NCBI RefSeq assembly: GCF_900116875.1 | Contig: NZ_FPCC01000016.1 | Location: 1 to 64,000 of the forward strand | Reading direction: 5' to 3' | DNA length: 64,000 bases | DNA from: Butyrivibrio sp. INlla21 | GTDB lineage: Bacteria; Bacillota; Clostridia; Lachnospirales; Lachnospiraceae | Part shown: piece by piece, positions 27,016 through 34,548 of the stretch | How positions within the stretch are numbered: position 1 is the first letter of the stretch | Layout: each line of letters begins with the position of its first letter | Program-made: the position numbers and the translations under genes | Notes under the pieces: generated by a model | What the model saw: only the letters and a program-made list of their open reading frames with translations | Databases searched by the model: none | What the model was told of the DNA's origin: nothing

Positions 27016-28464
27016 TCACTTAAGCACAAAAAGCTCGGAAATATCCTCACTCTCGGGTCCCTGCATCGAGCAACCTTTCTCCCTTGCTGTCGTTATATAG
27101 TCGAGAATCTCCTCTGTGATAACTTCTCCGGGAGAAAGAATCGGTATTCCCGGCGGATAACACATAACAGACTCCGCACTTATCCTGCCGACTGAATTCT
27201 CGATAGAAACAGGCTCTTTTTCCGCATAAAAAGCTTCCTGAGGTGTCGCCTTAACAATAGGTGTCACGTACTCCGCAGAGAAAAAGCTCTGCTCAGGCTT
27301 GGAATAAAGTCTTCTGATATCGGCAAGCGCTCCCGCAAGTCTCTCAATATCCTGCAGCCTGTCGCCGATTGAAATATATGCCATGACATTGGACAGATCA
27401 CCAAACTCCATCTGAATGTCATATTCATCTCTTAAAAGGTCATAGACCTCGATACCCGTAAGACCGATGCTCCTGGTATTTACAACTAGCTTGGTCTCAT
27501 CGAAATCATAGATACTTCCGCCGTTTATAAGCTCATTACCGTAAGCGTAGTAACCGCCGATATCGTTGATCTCTTCTCTCGCATACTGCGCCATCTTGGT
27601 TACTTTGGCAAAGCTGTCCGCTCCGTTGAGCGCAAGATTTCTTCTTGAAATATCAAGACTTCCGAGCAAAAGATAGCTTGCACTCGTAGTCTGCGTAAGA
27701 TTCACAACCCTACTGATGTATCCGACATTGGCACCCTCTCCGCACAAAAGAACCGAGCTCTGCGTAAGACTTCCGCCCGACTTGTGCATACTGATCGCTG
27801 CCATGTCCGCTCCCGCAGCCATCGCATTTAAGGGAAGTCCCGGTCCGAAATACAAATGCGTTCCGTGAGCCTCATCAACAAGCGCCTTCATGCCGTTTTT
27901 ATGAGCAAGCTCGACGATTGCCTTAAGATCTGAACAAATACCGTAATAAGAAGGATTATTAATAAGGATAGCTTTCGCATCCGGATTCTCTTTTACCGCC
28001 TTCTTAACGTCCGCGATCTCCATTCCGAGCGGAATTCCAAGCTTCGTATCAACTTTGGGATCGATATATACCGGAACCGCGCCGCAAAGAATAAGCGCGT
28101 TGATCGCACTCTTGTGCACGTTCCTCGGCATAATGATCTTCTCGCCCTTTTTAACGGTAGAAAGAACCATCGCCTGAACCGCACTCGTTGTTCCGTTGAC
28201 CATCATGAACGCATGCGCTGCACCGAAAGCATCAGCCATGAGCTCCTCTGCATCCTTAATAACCGATACCGGATGACAAAGATTATCAAGTGGTTTCATT
28301 GAATTAACGTCTACACTGACGCATCTATCTCCCAGGAAACTAACAAGCTCGGGATTACCTCTGCCCCTCTTGTGTCCCGGAACGTCAAAGGGAACAACCC
28401 TCTGCTTACGAAATCTCTCTATAGCCTCGTAGACAGGCGCTTTCTTTTGTCTGCTAAGGTCCAA
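27016..28464 (-). CDS. speA: Orn/Lys/Arg decarboxylase family protein, probable arginine decarboxylase
   Basis: This fold-I PLP decarboxylase most likely makes agmatine from arginine, because aguA and aguB follow. I choose the TTG at 28464 (482 residues), where TAGGAGG stands 9 bases upstream and the family sequence LSRQKKAPVYEAIERF begins; the longer frame adds residues that overlap the ribosome binding site. Motifs include FDVPGHKRGRG, VNGTTSAVQAMVL, MPRNVHKSAINAL, VDEAHGTHLYFG and the PLP lysine in ISMHKSGGSLTQSS. The C-terminus has YPPGIPILSPGE. Lysine decarboxylase is the main alternative, disfavoured by the operon context. It heads the polyamine operon. Confidence 0.9.
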   Translation of the reverse strand: MDLSRQKKAPVYEAIERFRKQRVVPFDVPGHKRGRGNPELVSFLGDRCVSVDVNSMKPLDNLCHPVSVIKDAEELMADAFGAAHAFMMVNGTTSAVQAMVLSTVKKGEKIIMPRNVHKSAINALILCGAVPVYIDPKVDTKLGIPLGMEIADVKKAVKENPDAKAILINNPSYYGICSDLKAIVELAHKNGMKALVDEAHGTHLYFGPGLPLNAMAAGADMAAISMHKSGGSLTQSSVLLCGEGANVGYISRVVNLTQTTSASYLLLGSLDISRRNLALNGADSFAKVTKMAQYAREEINDIGGYYAYGNELINGGSIYDFDETKLVVNTRSIGLTGIEVYDLLRDEYDIQMEFGDLSNVMAYISIGDRLQDIERLAGALADIRRLYSKPEQSFFSAEYVTPIVKATPQEAFYAEKEPVSIENSVGRISAESVMCYPPGIPILSPGEVITEEILDYITTAREKGCSMQGPESEDISELFVLK

Positions 28465-28632
28465 CTTGCCGATCCTCCTACCAAATAAAACTTCGCGAGT
28501 AAAAGGGAGCGGTGCGAGTCTTCGCACTACTCCCCGTTAAAATCCAATTGTACAGTAAACTTATAATACTATATATTGCTTCATTATGAAAGTAAAAAAT
28601 TTGTATACAATCTTTTGCCGAAAAAGAGCTGT

Positions 28633-29175
28633 CTACTGCCCGTTCTCGAGTTTCAGATAAGCTTCAAGCTCTTCCTCTCTAAAACAGCAGATATAAACAT
28701 TTATCACAGCATCCTCGTGCGCTGCAAGCCAGTCTTTTACTGCTTTCATGGCGACCTTCGCGGCGTCGCCCAAAGGGTATCCGTAGACACCTGTCGAGAT
28801 GCAAGGAAAAGCAACGCTCTCAAAGCCTCTCTCAAGCGCCCTGTCGAGGCTGTTTGTATAGCACGATGCCAAAAGGTGCGCATCCTCATCGGATCCGCTG
28901 TACACGGGACCGACGGTATGGATTATAGCCTTGGCAAAAGAAATATCGTATGCCCCTGTAGCCTTGGCATCGCCCGTCTCGCACCCTCCGAGCGTTCTGC
29001 ACTCGGAAAGAAGTCCCGGACCTGCCGCCCTGTGGATCGCGCCGTCGACACCGCCGCCTCCCAGAAGCGTATTGTTTGCGGCATTAACTATAGCGTCGAC
29101 CTTAACGTCCAGAACACCGCCTTTTACTATATTAATATATGCGTTGCTTCCGCACTTAATAACTTTTTGAATCAT
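28633..29175 (-). CDS. Macro-domain protein (ADP-ribose / O-acetyl-ADP-ribose deacetylase type)
   Basis: A stand-alone macro domain of 180 residues that binds ADP-ribose and in its class hydrolyses O-acetyl-ADP-ribose or removes ADP-ribose from proteins. It shows [44 protein letters not shown] and [17 protein letters not shown], the complete ligand-binding set of the MacroD/YmdB group. GGAGGG precedes the ATG. It lies between the polyamine operon and a lipoprotein gene and appears to be transcribed alone. No ADP-ribosyltransferase partner is visible beside it. Confidence 0.94.
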   Translation of the reverse strand: MIQKVIKCGSNAYINIVKGGVLDVKVDAIVNAANNTLLGGGGVDGAIHRAAGPGLLSECRTLGGCETGDAKATGAYDISFAKAIIHTVGPVYSGSDEDAHLLASCYTNSLDRALERGFESVAFPCISTGVYGYPLGDAAKVAMKAVKDWLAAHEDAVINVYICCFREEELEAYLKLENGQ

Positions 29176-29216
29176 ATCGCCCTCCTATCCTTATTATAAT
29201 TCTATTTTTGGACAGG

Positions 29217-29259
29217 GAAAACCCACGGAAGCTTTGTTTCATTCTCCCGTGGGTTTTTA
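29217..29259. terminator. Intrinsic terminator after the DUF3298-type lipoprotein gene
   Basis: ACCCACGG (29221-29228) pairs with CCGTGGGT (29247-29254). A-rich sequence on the left and TTTTTAT on the right would permit action in both directions; the minus-strand lipoprotein gene ends 57 bases away. Confidence 0.8.
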
Positions 29260-29316
29260 TGAGGTGGGGTATATTATCTATAAAAAACAACTGACGTAAA
29301 CTGCACGAAAGTGTTT

Positions 29317-30381
29317 TTATAGGGCAATAATAGCGGAGTACTCGCTGTCTCCGTGATAACCTCCTGTTATCTGGTCGTAATCAAGCCACAGATAAAGGTT
29401 ATCTCCTTCATATCTCCAGTGAACGTTGTCACTCTTTATAGCTTTTTTAACTTCTTCTGTGATAACGAAATAATCCTTATCGTTATGCGCTGAATATATC
29501 TGATCTGCCGCATCCTGGATCTGAGCCTCTGTAAGGCCCTGTACATCTGAAAGCTTTGTAAAATCCTTAGTGTCCTTACTTATAAAATAAGATTCTTCAT
29601 AAACATTAGGATGAGGTCCTCCGACTTCCTGTATCCTCGAAACATTGATATAAACATATTGAGCCTGTTCATCAATGGATACGGAATTAACCTTCTGCGA
29701 ATAATACGCAACATTGGCGTTATCGGCAAGATCTTTATTCTTTTCATTTTCAAATATCTCGTTAAGCTCGCCTACAACCTTGTTATAATCAGGGTTCATG
29801 CAAGAAAACTTAGGATATTCGTATGAATATAACTGTGTTACGTTGGAACCGTCCCCTGCCGCGGTCTCACAACCTACGGCAATACCCGCACTTGCGAGAT
29901 TCTGATCGCCGGAAACCTGTGCGTTATCGGCAGGTGCCTGTGCCTGTTCACCACCTGACGGTGTAGGCTTAACATCCTGTGTAGGCTTAGGTGCCGGAGT
30001 AGGTACTCCTTGTTCCCAAGATGCGCTTGTTTCCTTAACTGCAGGCGTCTGTTCCTGTGTTTTATTGGGAGGAGTCTGTGCCCCGTCTGTCGTTACTGAA
30101 GATGCTGCTGAAGCCGAAGCCTCATCTTTGATACTCTCAGATGAAGATGCGCTCGCGGAAGCGTCTTCATCATGCTCTTCATCTTCTACCGAAGACTCTG
30201 CAGCCGAAGATTCCTTAGTTGGAATAGGAATACCGGGTTCAGAGTTTTCGCTTGTTGCCTCAACGGCAGAACCAAACTCACTCTCAATATCCATTTCGCT
30301 ACAACCTGCCGTAGCAAGCATAGCACCCAATAAGGAAAGAATTAAAATGTTTCTCCTCCATTTCCTTATTTGATTTCTCAT
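29317..30381 (-). CDS. Lipoprotein with DUF4163/DUF3298 (RsiV/PdaC-like) C-terminal domain
   Basis: The 354-residue precursor has a lipobox ending in TAGC (about residue 27), followed by a roughly 130-residue Ser/Ala/Glu/Pro/Thr linker rich in acidic clusters. The folded C-terminal half includes YSYEYPKFSCMN, VYINVSRIQEVGGPHPN and LWLDYDQITGGYHGD, typical of the DUF4163-DUF3298 tandem found in RsiV-like and PdaC-like proteins. In that group GGPHPN is the recognisable turn. The function of the domain is probably ligand or wall binding; no catalytic residue is evident. AAGAGGAG precedes the ATG. It is the first of several lipoproteins with similar acidic linkers in this stretch. Confidence 0.82.
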   Translation of the reverse strand: MRNQIRKWRRNILILSLLGAMLATAGCSEMDIESEFGSAVEATSENSEPGIPIPTKESSAAESSVEDEEHDEDASASASSSESIKDEASASAASSVTTDGAQTPPNKTQEQTPAVKETSASWEQGVPTPAPKPTQDVKPTPSGGEQAQAPADNAQVSGDQNLASAGIAVGCETAAGDGSNVTQLYSYEYPKFSCMNPDYNKVVGELNEIFENEKNKDLADNANVAYYSQKVNSVSIDEQAQYVYINVSRIQEVGGPHPNVYEESYFISKDTKDFTKLSDVQGLTEAQIQDAADQIYSAHNDKDYFVITEEVKKAIKSDNVHWRYEGDNLYLWLDYDQITGGYHGDSEYSAIIAL

Positions 30382-30501
30382 AAAATTCTCCTCTTATAAA
30401 GCGTTCGTGTCGTCGTCTTTAACACTATAGTTATATTATCACATAATTGTTAATCTGTCTAGTATATTTTTTAATATTTTTTAAATATTTTTAAATATTA
30501 T

Positions 30502-31470
30502 TTAAAATACCATATCAAACACGTGCTTTTCCCCGGTTGCGATGATGTCATCGCCCTGCGTTACCTCAAATATAGCGCCATCCCAACCGTATTTGATAAT
30601 TCCTTTAATACTTCCGGTATCATCCGTAAACTCAAGCTCTCCGTTTCCTTTTTTGGTAAAAGAGCCTTCTATATCTTTCTCTCTGTAAAGAGCAAGCTTA
30701 ACAATGTCATCGCCTTCCATGCTCTGTGTGATCACCATTGTACTGTAAATATCGCTTGTTCCCTGCGTATCAACATATGTGTTATACAGAGCTCTCTCGG
30801 GCATTGTAAAGCTCTCTCCTTTAATCTTTGCAAGCTCAGATGCAAGGATCACGTCTCTGTTATATGTAAGGGATCCCATGCAATTATTATATAAAAGCGG
30901 ATAAATCGTTCCGCTCTCTTCACGAGGACCGATCTCGGAAATGATCACATCTTCTTTCATTGAATTCCAATTTCTCTGCGCGGAAAGTAAGCTTTCTTTT
31001 GTAGCCGCATCTGCGCTCTTATCAATTCTGCCCCAGAGACTGTTAAGTTCATAATCATATACTTTAACGCTCCATGCCGATGCCATATTCATATCGGCCT
31101 GTCCCATTGCTTCCTGTGCATACTCATCGTACTTAGCAGCAATTTTAACCACCTTATCAAACTCATCCTGAATAGATGATGCCGATGAGATCGCCGCCTC
31201 AACTTCTTTTTCTATATCAGCGGTGTAATCAGCTCCGAAATCCTTGGTCGGATCAAAGTCAGAAGTACTGTTGTCATTCTCGCTCAGATCTGCCTGAGTA
31301 TCTTCTGAAGTAGCCTGCTCATCCGTATCAGCTTCCTGCTTGTCAGGTGCAGTCTCCTCGATAGACTCGCTGCTTACGCCGCTACCGGTTTCCTCAAATA
31401 TCTCATCATTACAACCGGCAAGCGAGAGCATAGTGATCATAAGTGCTCCGATAAGTACTTTCCTTTTCAT
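30502..31470 (-). CDS. Lipoprotein with LprI-like (DUF1311) region
   Basis: The 322-residue precursor has the lipobox LSLAGC near residue 19, then an acidic Glu/Asp/Ser/Thr linker to about residue 75. Residues about 110-215 carry AQEAMGQADMNMASAWSVKVYDYELNSLWGRI and SLLSAQRNWNSMKEDVI, the pattern of LprI-family (DUF1311) domains, which in mycobacteria bind lysozyme. The C-terminal 100 residues look like a small beta-domain (FTKKGNGELEFTDDTG). GGAGAAAAACGTTT precedes the ATG. It lies 27 bases downstream of the lipoprotein at 31498. A role against host lysozyme is only a possibility by family analogy. Confidence 0.75.
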   Translation of the reverse strand: MKRKVLIGALMITMLSLAGCNDEIFEETGSGVSSESIEETAPDKQEADTDEQATSEDTQADLSENDNSTSDFDPTKDFGADYTADIEKEVEAAISSASSIQDEFDKVVKIAAKYDEYAQEAMGQADMNMASAWSVKVYDYELNSLWGRIDKSADAATKESLLSAQRNWNSMKEDVIISEIGPREESGTIYPLLYNNCMGSLTYNRDVILASELAKIKGESFTMPERALYNTYVDTQGTSDIYSTMVITQSMEGDDIVKLALYREKDIEGSFTKKGNGELEFTDDTGSIKGIIKYGWDGAIFEVTQGDDIIATGEKHVFDMVF

Positions 31471-31497
31471 AAACGTTTTTCTCCTTTAGTTTATAGT

Positions 31498-32175
31498 TTA
31501 ATTTATAGAAAATTTCTCTATAATTCTATTGGCTATTCCTGCGCAAAGCTCATGATTGGATCCTACAATGTTATACTGAATCGTTACACAATATACAGTT
31601 TCATCAACGTTTTTCTCCTGATATATGAAGCAGTTATCTCCCATAACTCCTTCAAGATTAAAGCCCTGACCACCGTTTAACTCATCAACCGATACACTTT
31701 CCATCTTGCTTGAAAAGTAGTCATGATCATACATAACAGCTTCATCAGCACTTCCTGCAGGTGTCTGTGCTCCGGGAACTGCACTGACCTCAACGATCAT
31801 CCCATTAATCGTATCAGAGAATATCATCATATTTCCTGCTGCTGTCTGCTCAGGTGTCTCAGATGTAAAATCAGCAGGCACCTCGAACTTAGCATTCATC
31901 ACGGAATATTCCTTCCACTGAAGATCGCCCGCCTCGGCAAGCATAGGAACGCCGTCGGCATTAACCTTTCCTGTATCTGTCGCTTCGTCCCCCGATGTAT
32001 TCATGGAAGCGTCTGTCTCTGTCTCATCATCAAAAGTTAAATCCTTAGCAGTTTCTTCTCTGCTCATCTCAATATTACTTTCCTCTACGTCAGGAGTAGT
32101 GCTCTCAACTTCGTCTGCACATGCTGTAAGCAGCATGGCTGCAACTATAATCGGTAAAATAAACTTTCTTTTCAT
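31498..32175 (-). CDS. Lipoprotein of unknown function
   Basis: A 225-residue precursor with the lipobox AMLLTAC near residue 19 and an acidic linker (EVESTTPDVEESNIEMSREE). The remainder is a compact domain with EYSVMNAKFEVPADF, MMIFSDTINGMIVEVSAVPG and VYCVTIQYNI, resembling the one-domain lipoproteins that fold like the C-terminal half of PsbP/LpqN-type proteins, which is a weak comparison. AGAAAGGGAAGAG precedes the ATG. It is followed closely by the LprI-like lipoprotein gene, suggesting one transcript. No family is recognised with confidence. Confidence 0.75.
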   Translation of the reverse strand: MKRKFILPIIVAAMLLTACADEVESTTPDVEESNIEMSREETAKDLTFDDETETDASMNTSGDEATDTGKVNADGVPMLAEAGDLQWKEYSVMNAKFEVPADFTSETPEQTAAGNMMIFSDTINGMIVEVSAVPGAQTPAGSADEAVMYDHDYFSSKMESVSVDELNGGQGFNLEGVMGDNCFIYQEKNVDETVYCVTIQYNIVGSNHELCAGIANRIIEKFSIN

Positions 32176-32251
32176 TTCTCTTCCCTTTCTTTTATGAAAA
32201 CAACTGTAACATTTCTATAACATAATATCACATTTTGCAAAAAAAGCAAAC

Positions 32252-32280
32252 CAAATAAAAAGGCCCCAAAACGGGGGCCC
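32252..32280 (-). terminator. Intrinsic terminator after the radical SAM gene at 32288
   Basis: GGCCCC (32262-32267) pairs with GGGGCC (32274-32279). Read on the minus strand it is followed by TTTTTATTT, and it starts 8 bases beyond the stop codon. Confidence 0.85.
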
Positions 32281-32287
32281 TGCGAGA

Positions 32288-32884
32288 TCAGCTGTAATGC
32301 CTGATTTTTAGCTCTATTCCGGTTTCCTTAGATATCTTCTTGCACTTCTCAATATCTTCTTCGGGAAGGACATCGACGATAGACCACTTAACATCGCCAA
32401 TCTTCGCCTTGCACTTCGTTGCGAAATCGACCATCTTAACGAAACCGTTATCGTAACGGGGTCTCGTAACCTCTTGGTATTTGGCGGCGTCCGGGGCGTT
32501 GAGGCTGACGGATACACTGTCGATAACTTCCGCAAGGTCCGGCACAATGTCTCGTCCATTCTCTTCATTTCCGAGACCGTTTGTGTTAAGGCGTGTCTTA
32601 AGGCCTTTTTCTTCCTTGGCGATCTTTGCCGCAGCAAGGAGTGTCTCCAGCTCGCAGGTGGGCTCTCCGTATCCGCAGAACACAAGCTCGTCAAATCCCG
32701 TAAAATCATAGTCTCGAACCGCCTGCAAAATTTCCTCCTTCGACGGATTCTTCTCATGCCAAAGCGTATCCGCGCTGCCAACGCCGTCCTTAAGCGAGCG
32801 TATGCAGAACGTGCAGCTGCAATTGCACTTATTTGTGATGTTTGCGTAAACCGAATTTTTATATGTATAAAGAATGTCTGCCAT
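32288..32884 (-). CDS. Short radical SAM protein, TatD-associated family (TIGR04038-like)
   Basis: This 198-residue radical SAM enzyme carries the canonical CX3CX2C cluster motif at C20, C24 and C27 (NKCNCSCTFCIR), then FCGYGEPTCELETLL (GGE-like motif), KTRLNTNGLGNEENG and SVSLNAPDAAKYQEVTRPR. Length and motif spacing fit the TatD-linked radical SAM group, often beside or fused to tatD, although no tatD is visible here. The reaction is unknown. It is downstream of the ECF S component gene by 12 bases and of pyridoxal kinase, and closes this short operon before a terminator. Confidence 0.88.
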   Translation of the reverse strand: MADILYTYKNSVYANITNKCNCSCTFCIRSLKDGVGSADTLWHEKNPSKEEILQAVRDYDFTGFDELVFCGYGEPTCELETLLAAAKIAKEEKGLKTRLNTNGLGNEENGRDIVPDLAEVIDSVSVSLNAPDAAKYQEVTRPRYDNGFVKMVDFATKCKAKIGDVKWSIVDVLPEEDIEKCKKISKETGIELKIRHYS

Positions 32885-32896
32885 CTTGAAATCTCC

Positions 32897-33424
32897 TTAA
32901 GTCGTATATTTTAAAACCGTTCTCTTAACCGACGCCCCGTCAAGCGCAGCTGCCGCGATATAGAAAAAGAGCGCGCTTCCGCCGGACTGAACAAGACTAC
33001 CCGAAAACGCCGCTATTATCGCCGTCTTACTTCCAAACAAGATCATCTCAGCAATGTAATATCCAAACGCCGAGATAAAAAAAGAAACGATCGGCGCGAT
33101 CATGTTACGCCTTGATATCAGCGACTTACTGCGACTTGAAAATGGCAGTACGATCAGCATCTTAATGATCATCGTAGGAAGCATCCACATCGGCGCCGTC
33201 AGAAGATCGGCTATACCGCCGCCCAGCGCTCCCACCACAGACGCATAAGGTGTGGGCAAAAGAACTGCCGCAAGATATATCACGGAATCTCCAAAATGCA
33301 CGTACCCTCCGTTCATCCCAACAGGAACATGAAAAATATATGCCGTAAATATAACGGTCATCGCCGTCATAAGACCCGTAAGCGCCATAAGTCTTGTCTT
33401 TGTCTGTCTCTTTTTCTCTATCAT
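32897..33424 (-). CDS. ECF transporter S component (TIGR04002-like)
   Basis: The 175-residue integral membrane protein has about five hydrophobic segments and a cytoplasmic basic patch. The N-terminal motif TRLMALTGLMTAMTVIFTAY and the region GGYVHFGDSVIYLAAVLLP are typical of small substrate-binding S components of energy-coupling factor transporters. The shared EcfA/EcfT module is not in the window. AGGAGGAGATAG precedes the ATG. It sits 80 bases after the pyridoxal kinase gene, so a vitamin B6 vitamer is a reasonable guess at the substrate, but specificity cannot be read directly. Confidence 0.82.
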   Translation of the reverse strand: MIEKKRQTKTRLMALTGLMTAMTVIFTAYIFHVPVGMNGGYVHFGDSVIYLAAVLLPTPYASVVGALGGGIADLLTAPMWMLPTMIIKMLIVLPFSSRSKSLISRRNMIAPIVSFFISAFGYYIAEMILFGSKTAIIAAFSGSLVQSGGSALFFYIAAAALDGASVKRTVLKYTT

Positions 33425-33504
33425 AATCTATCTCCTCCTAAAAAATATATTTCGCATCTGAACCGGGCCACTCACCGCCCTCCCAGAGCACTTCCGCCGC
33501 CGGC

Positions 33505-34416
33505 TCAAATGCGACGCAGTACCTTCTCGAAGTCAACTCCGTAGTTTCTGTCATCGGATGTCGTTGCGGCTATTGCCTCGCATATAAATGAAGAAGCCGC
33601 CTTGACTGCGTCTACAATCTCCAAGCCGTTTAGAATATTCCCAAGAAGCAGCGCAGCGAACAGATCGCCTGTGCCGGAATAGCTTCTGCCGTTTGTCTTA
33701 CCACATATGTATTCATATTTATCACCGTAAACAACAAGGTTATAAAGCTCATCGCCCTCGCCGGGGATTCCCGTAACGACAACAGTCTGCTCCGCATGCG
33801 CCCTTGCCCGCCTCGCGATCTCCACGATCCGATCGCGATCCGCTTCGGAAGCGGCGCCTTTCAAAGCAATCTCTGCGATCTCATCGGAAGCCACATCCGA
33901 AGCAAAGGTATCCGACGCGCCCTCAGCGCTTTCTCCCGCCGGGGCTTTGCTCCCCGTCGCCGCAAGCTCGGCTCCCGCAAGCAGACACGCCTCCGTAAGA
34001 TTCGGTGTTATTATGTCCGCCGTCGCCGCGAGGTCTTTTATCTTGGCGAGCATCGCGTCGGAGTAGTTGGAATAGCACTTCCCGCCGTCACCCATCACGG
34101 GATCGACCAGAAGCACCGCGCCCTCGCGGTTAAATGTATTTACGAAGTCAAGTACACTCCCCGCCATTTCTTCACTAGGCATGTAGCCCGTAAGCACGCC
34201 GTCGAAGGTCACTCCCATCTTGCTCCATTCTTCTTTGCTATGCTGCACCATATCTCCCGTATCGTGCATATAATATGACGAAAAGCCTGTCTGTGCGGTA
34301 AGTACCGCAGTCGGAACCGGACAGACCTCAATTCCCATCGAAGATAAAACCGATATATCTGCCAAAAGTGAGCATTTACCAAAGCCCGACAGATCATTAA
34401 CCGCTGCAACCCTCAT
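33505..34416 (-). CDS. pdxY: Pyridoxal/pyridoxamine kinase with an Ala/Ser-rich insertion
   Basis: A ribokinase-fold kinase that phosphorylates vitamin B6 vitamers to PLP/PMP. The ATG at 34416 follows GAAAGGAGC and gives 303 residues. Motifs: VNDLSGFGKCSLLADISVLS, TAVLTAQTGFSSYYMHD, VDPVMGDGGKCY, TPNLTEACLLAG and the catalytic GRSYSGTGDLFAALLLG. Between about residues 154 and 205 there is a low-complexity Ala/Ser/Glu/Asp insertion (GSKAPAGESAEGASDTFAS) with locally higher GC than the flanks; most family members are shorter here. It is upstream of the ECF S component and radical SAM genes. Confidence 0.9.
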   Translation of the reverse strand: MRVAAVNDLSGFGKCSLLADISVLSSMGIEVCPVPTAVLTAQTGFSSYYMHDTGDMVQHSKEEWSKMGVTFDGVLTGYMPSEEMAGSVLDFVNTFNREGAVLLVDPVMGDGGKCYSNYSDAMLAKIKDLAATADIITPNLTEACLLAGAELAATGSKAPAGESAEGASDTFASDVASDEIAEIALKGAASEADRDRIVEIARRARAHAEQTVVVTGIPGEGDELYNLVVYGDKYEYICGKTNGRSYSGTGDLFAALLLGNILNGLEIVDAVKAASSFICEAIAATTSDDRNYGVDFEKVLRRI

Positions 34417-34526
34417 GTTTACAGCTCCTTTCAACAATTATTTAAAAGACACTTTACTCCAATGCTGGATATATAAAAATAGTCAATTCAATGTTTTTTC
34501 TTATAACCAGATTAAAGCACAAAAAA

Positions 34527-34548
34527 AGGCGGAGATTTCTCTCCGCCT
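34527..34548. repeat. Left copy of 22-bp target duplication (terminator hairpin) flanking the IS
   Basis: This 22-mer is a perfect 9-bp inverted repeat (AGGCGGAGA and TCTCCGCCT) around a TTTC loop. An identical copy in the same orientation is at 36198-36219. Preceded by seven A on the plus strand, this copy still reads as a terminator on the minus strand. Confidence 0.93.

Noticed and set aside
32314-32781. 155-residue open frame opposite the radical SAM gene
   Set aside because: It lies fully inside a clearly recognisable enzyme gene on the same strand in another frame and has an arginine-rich composition typical of shadow frames.
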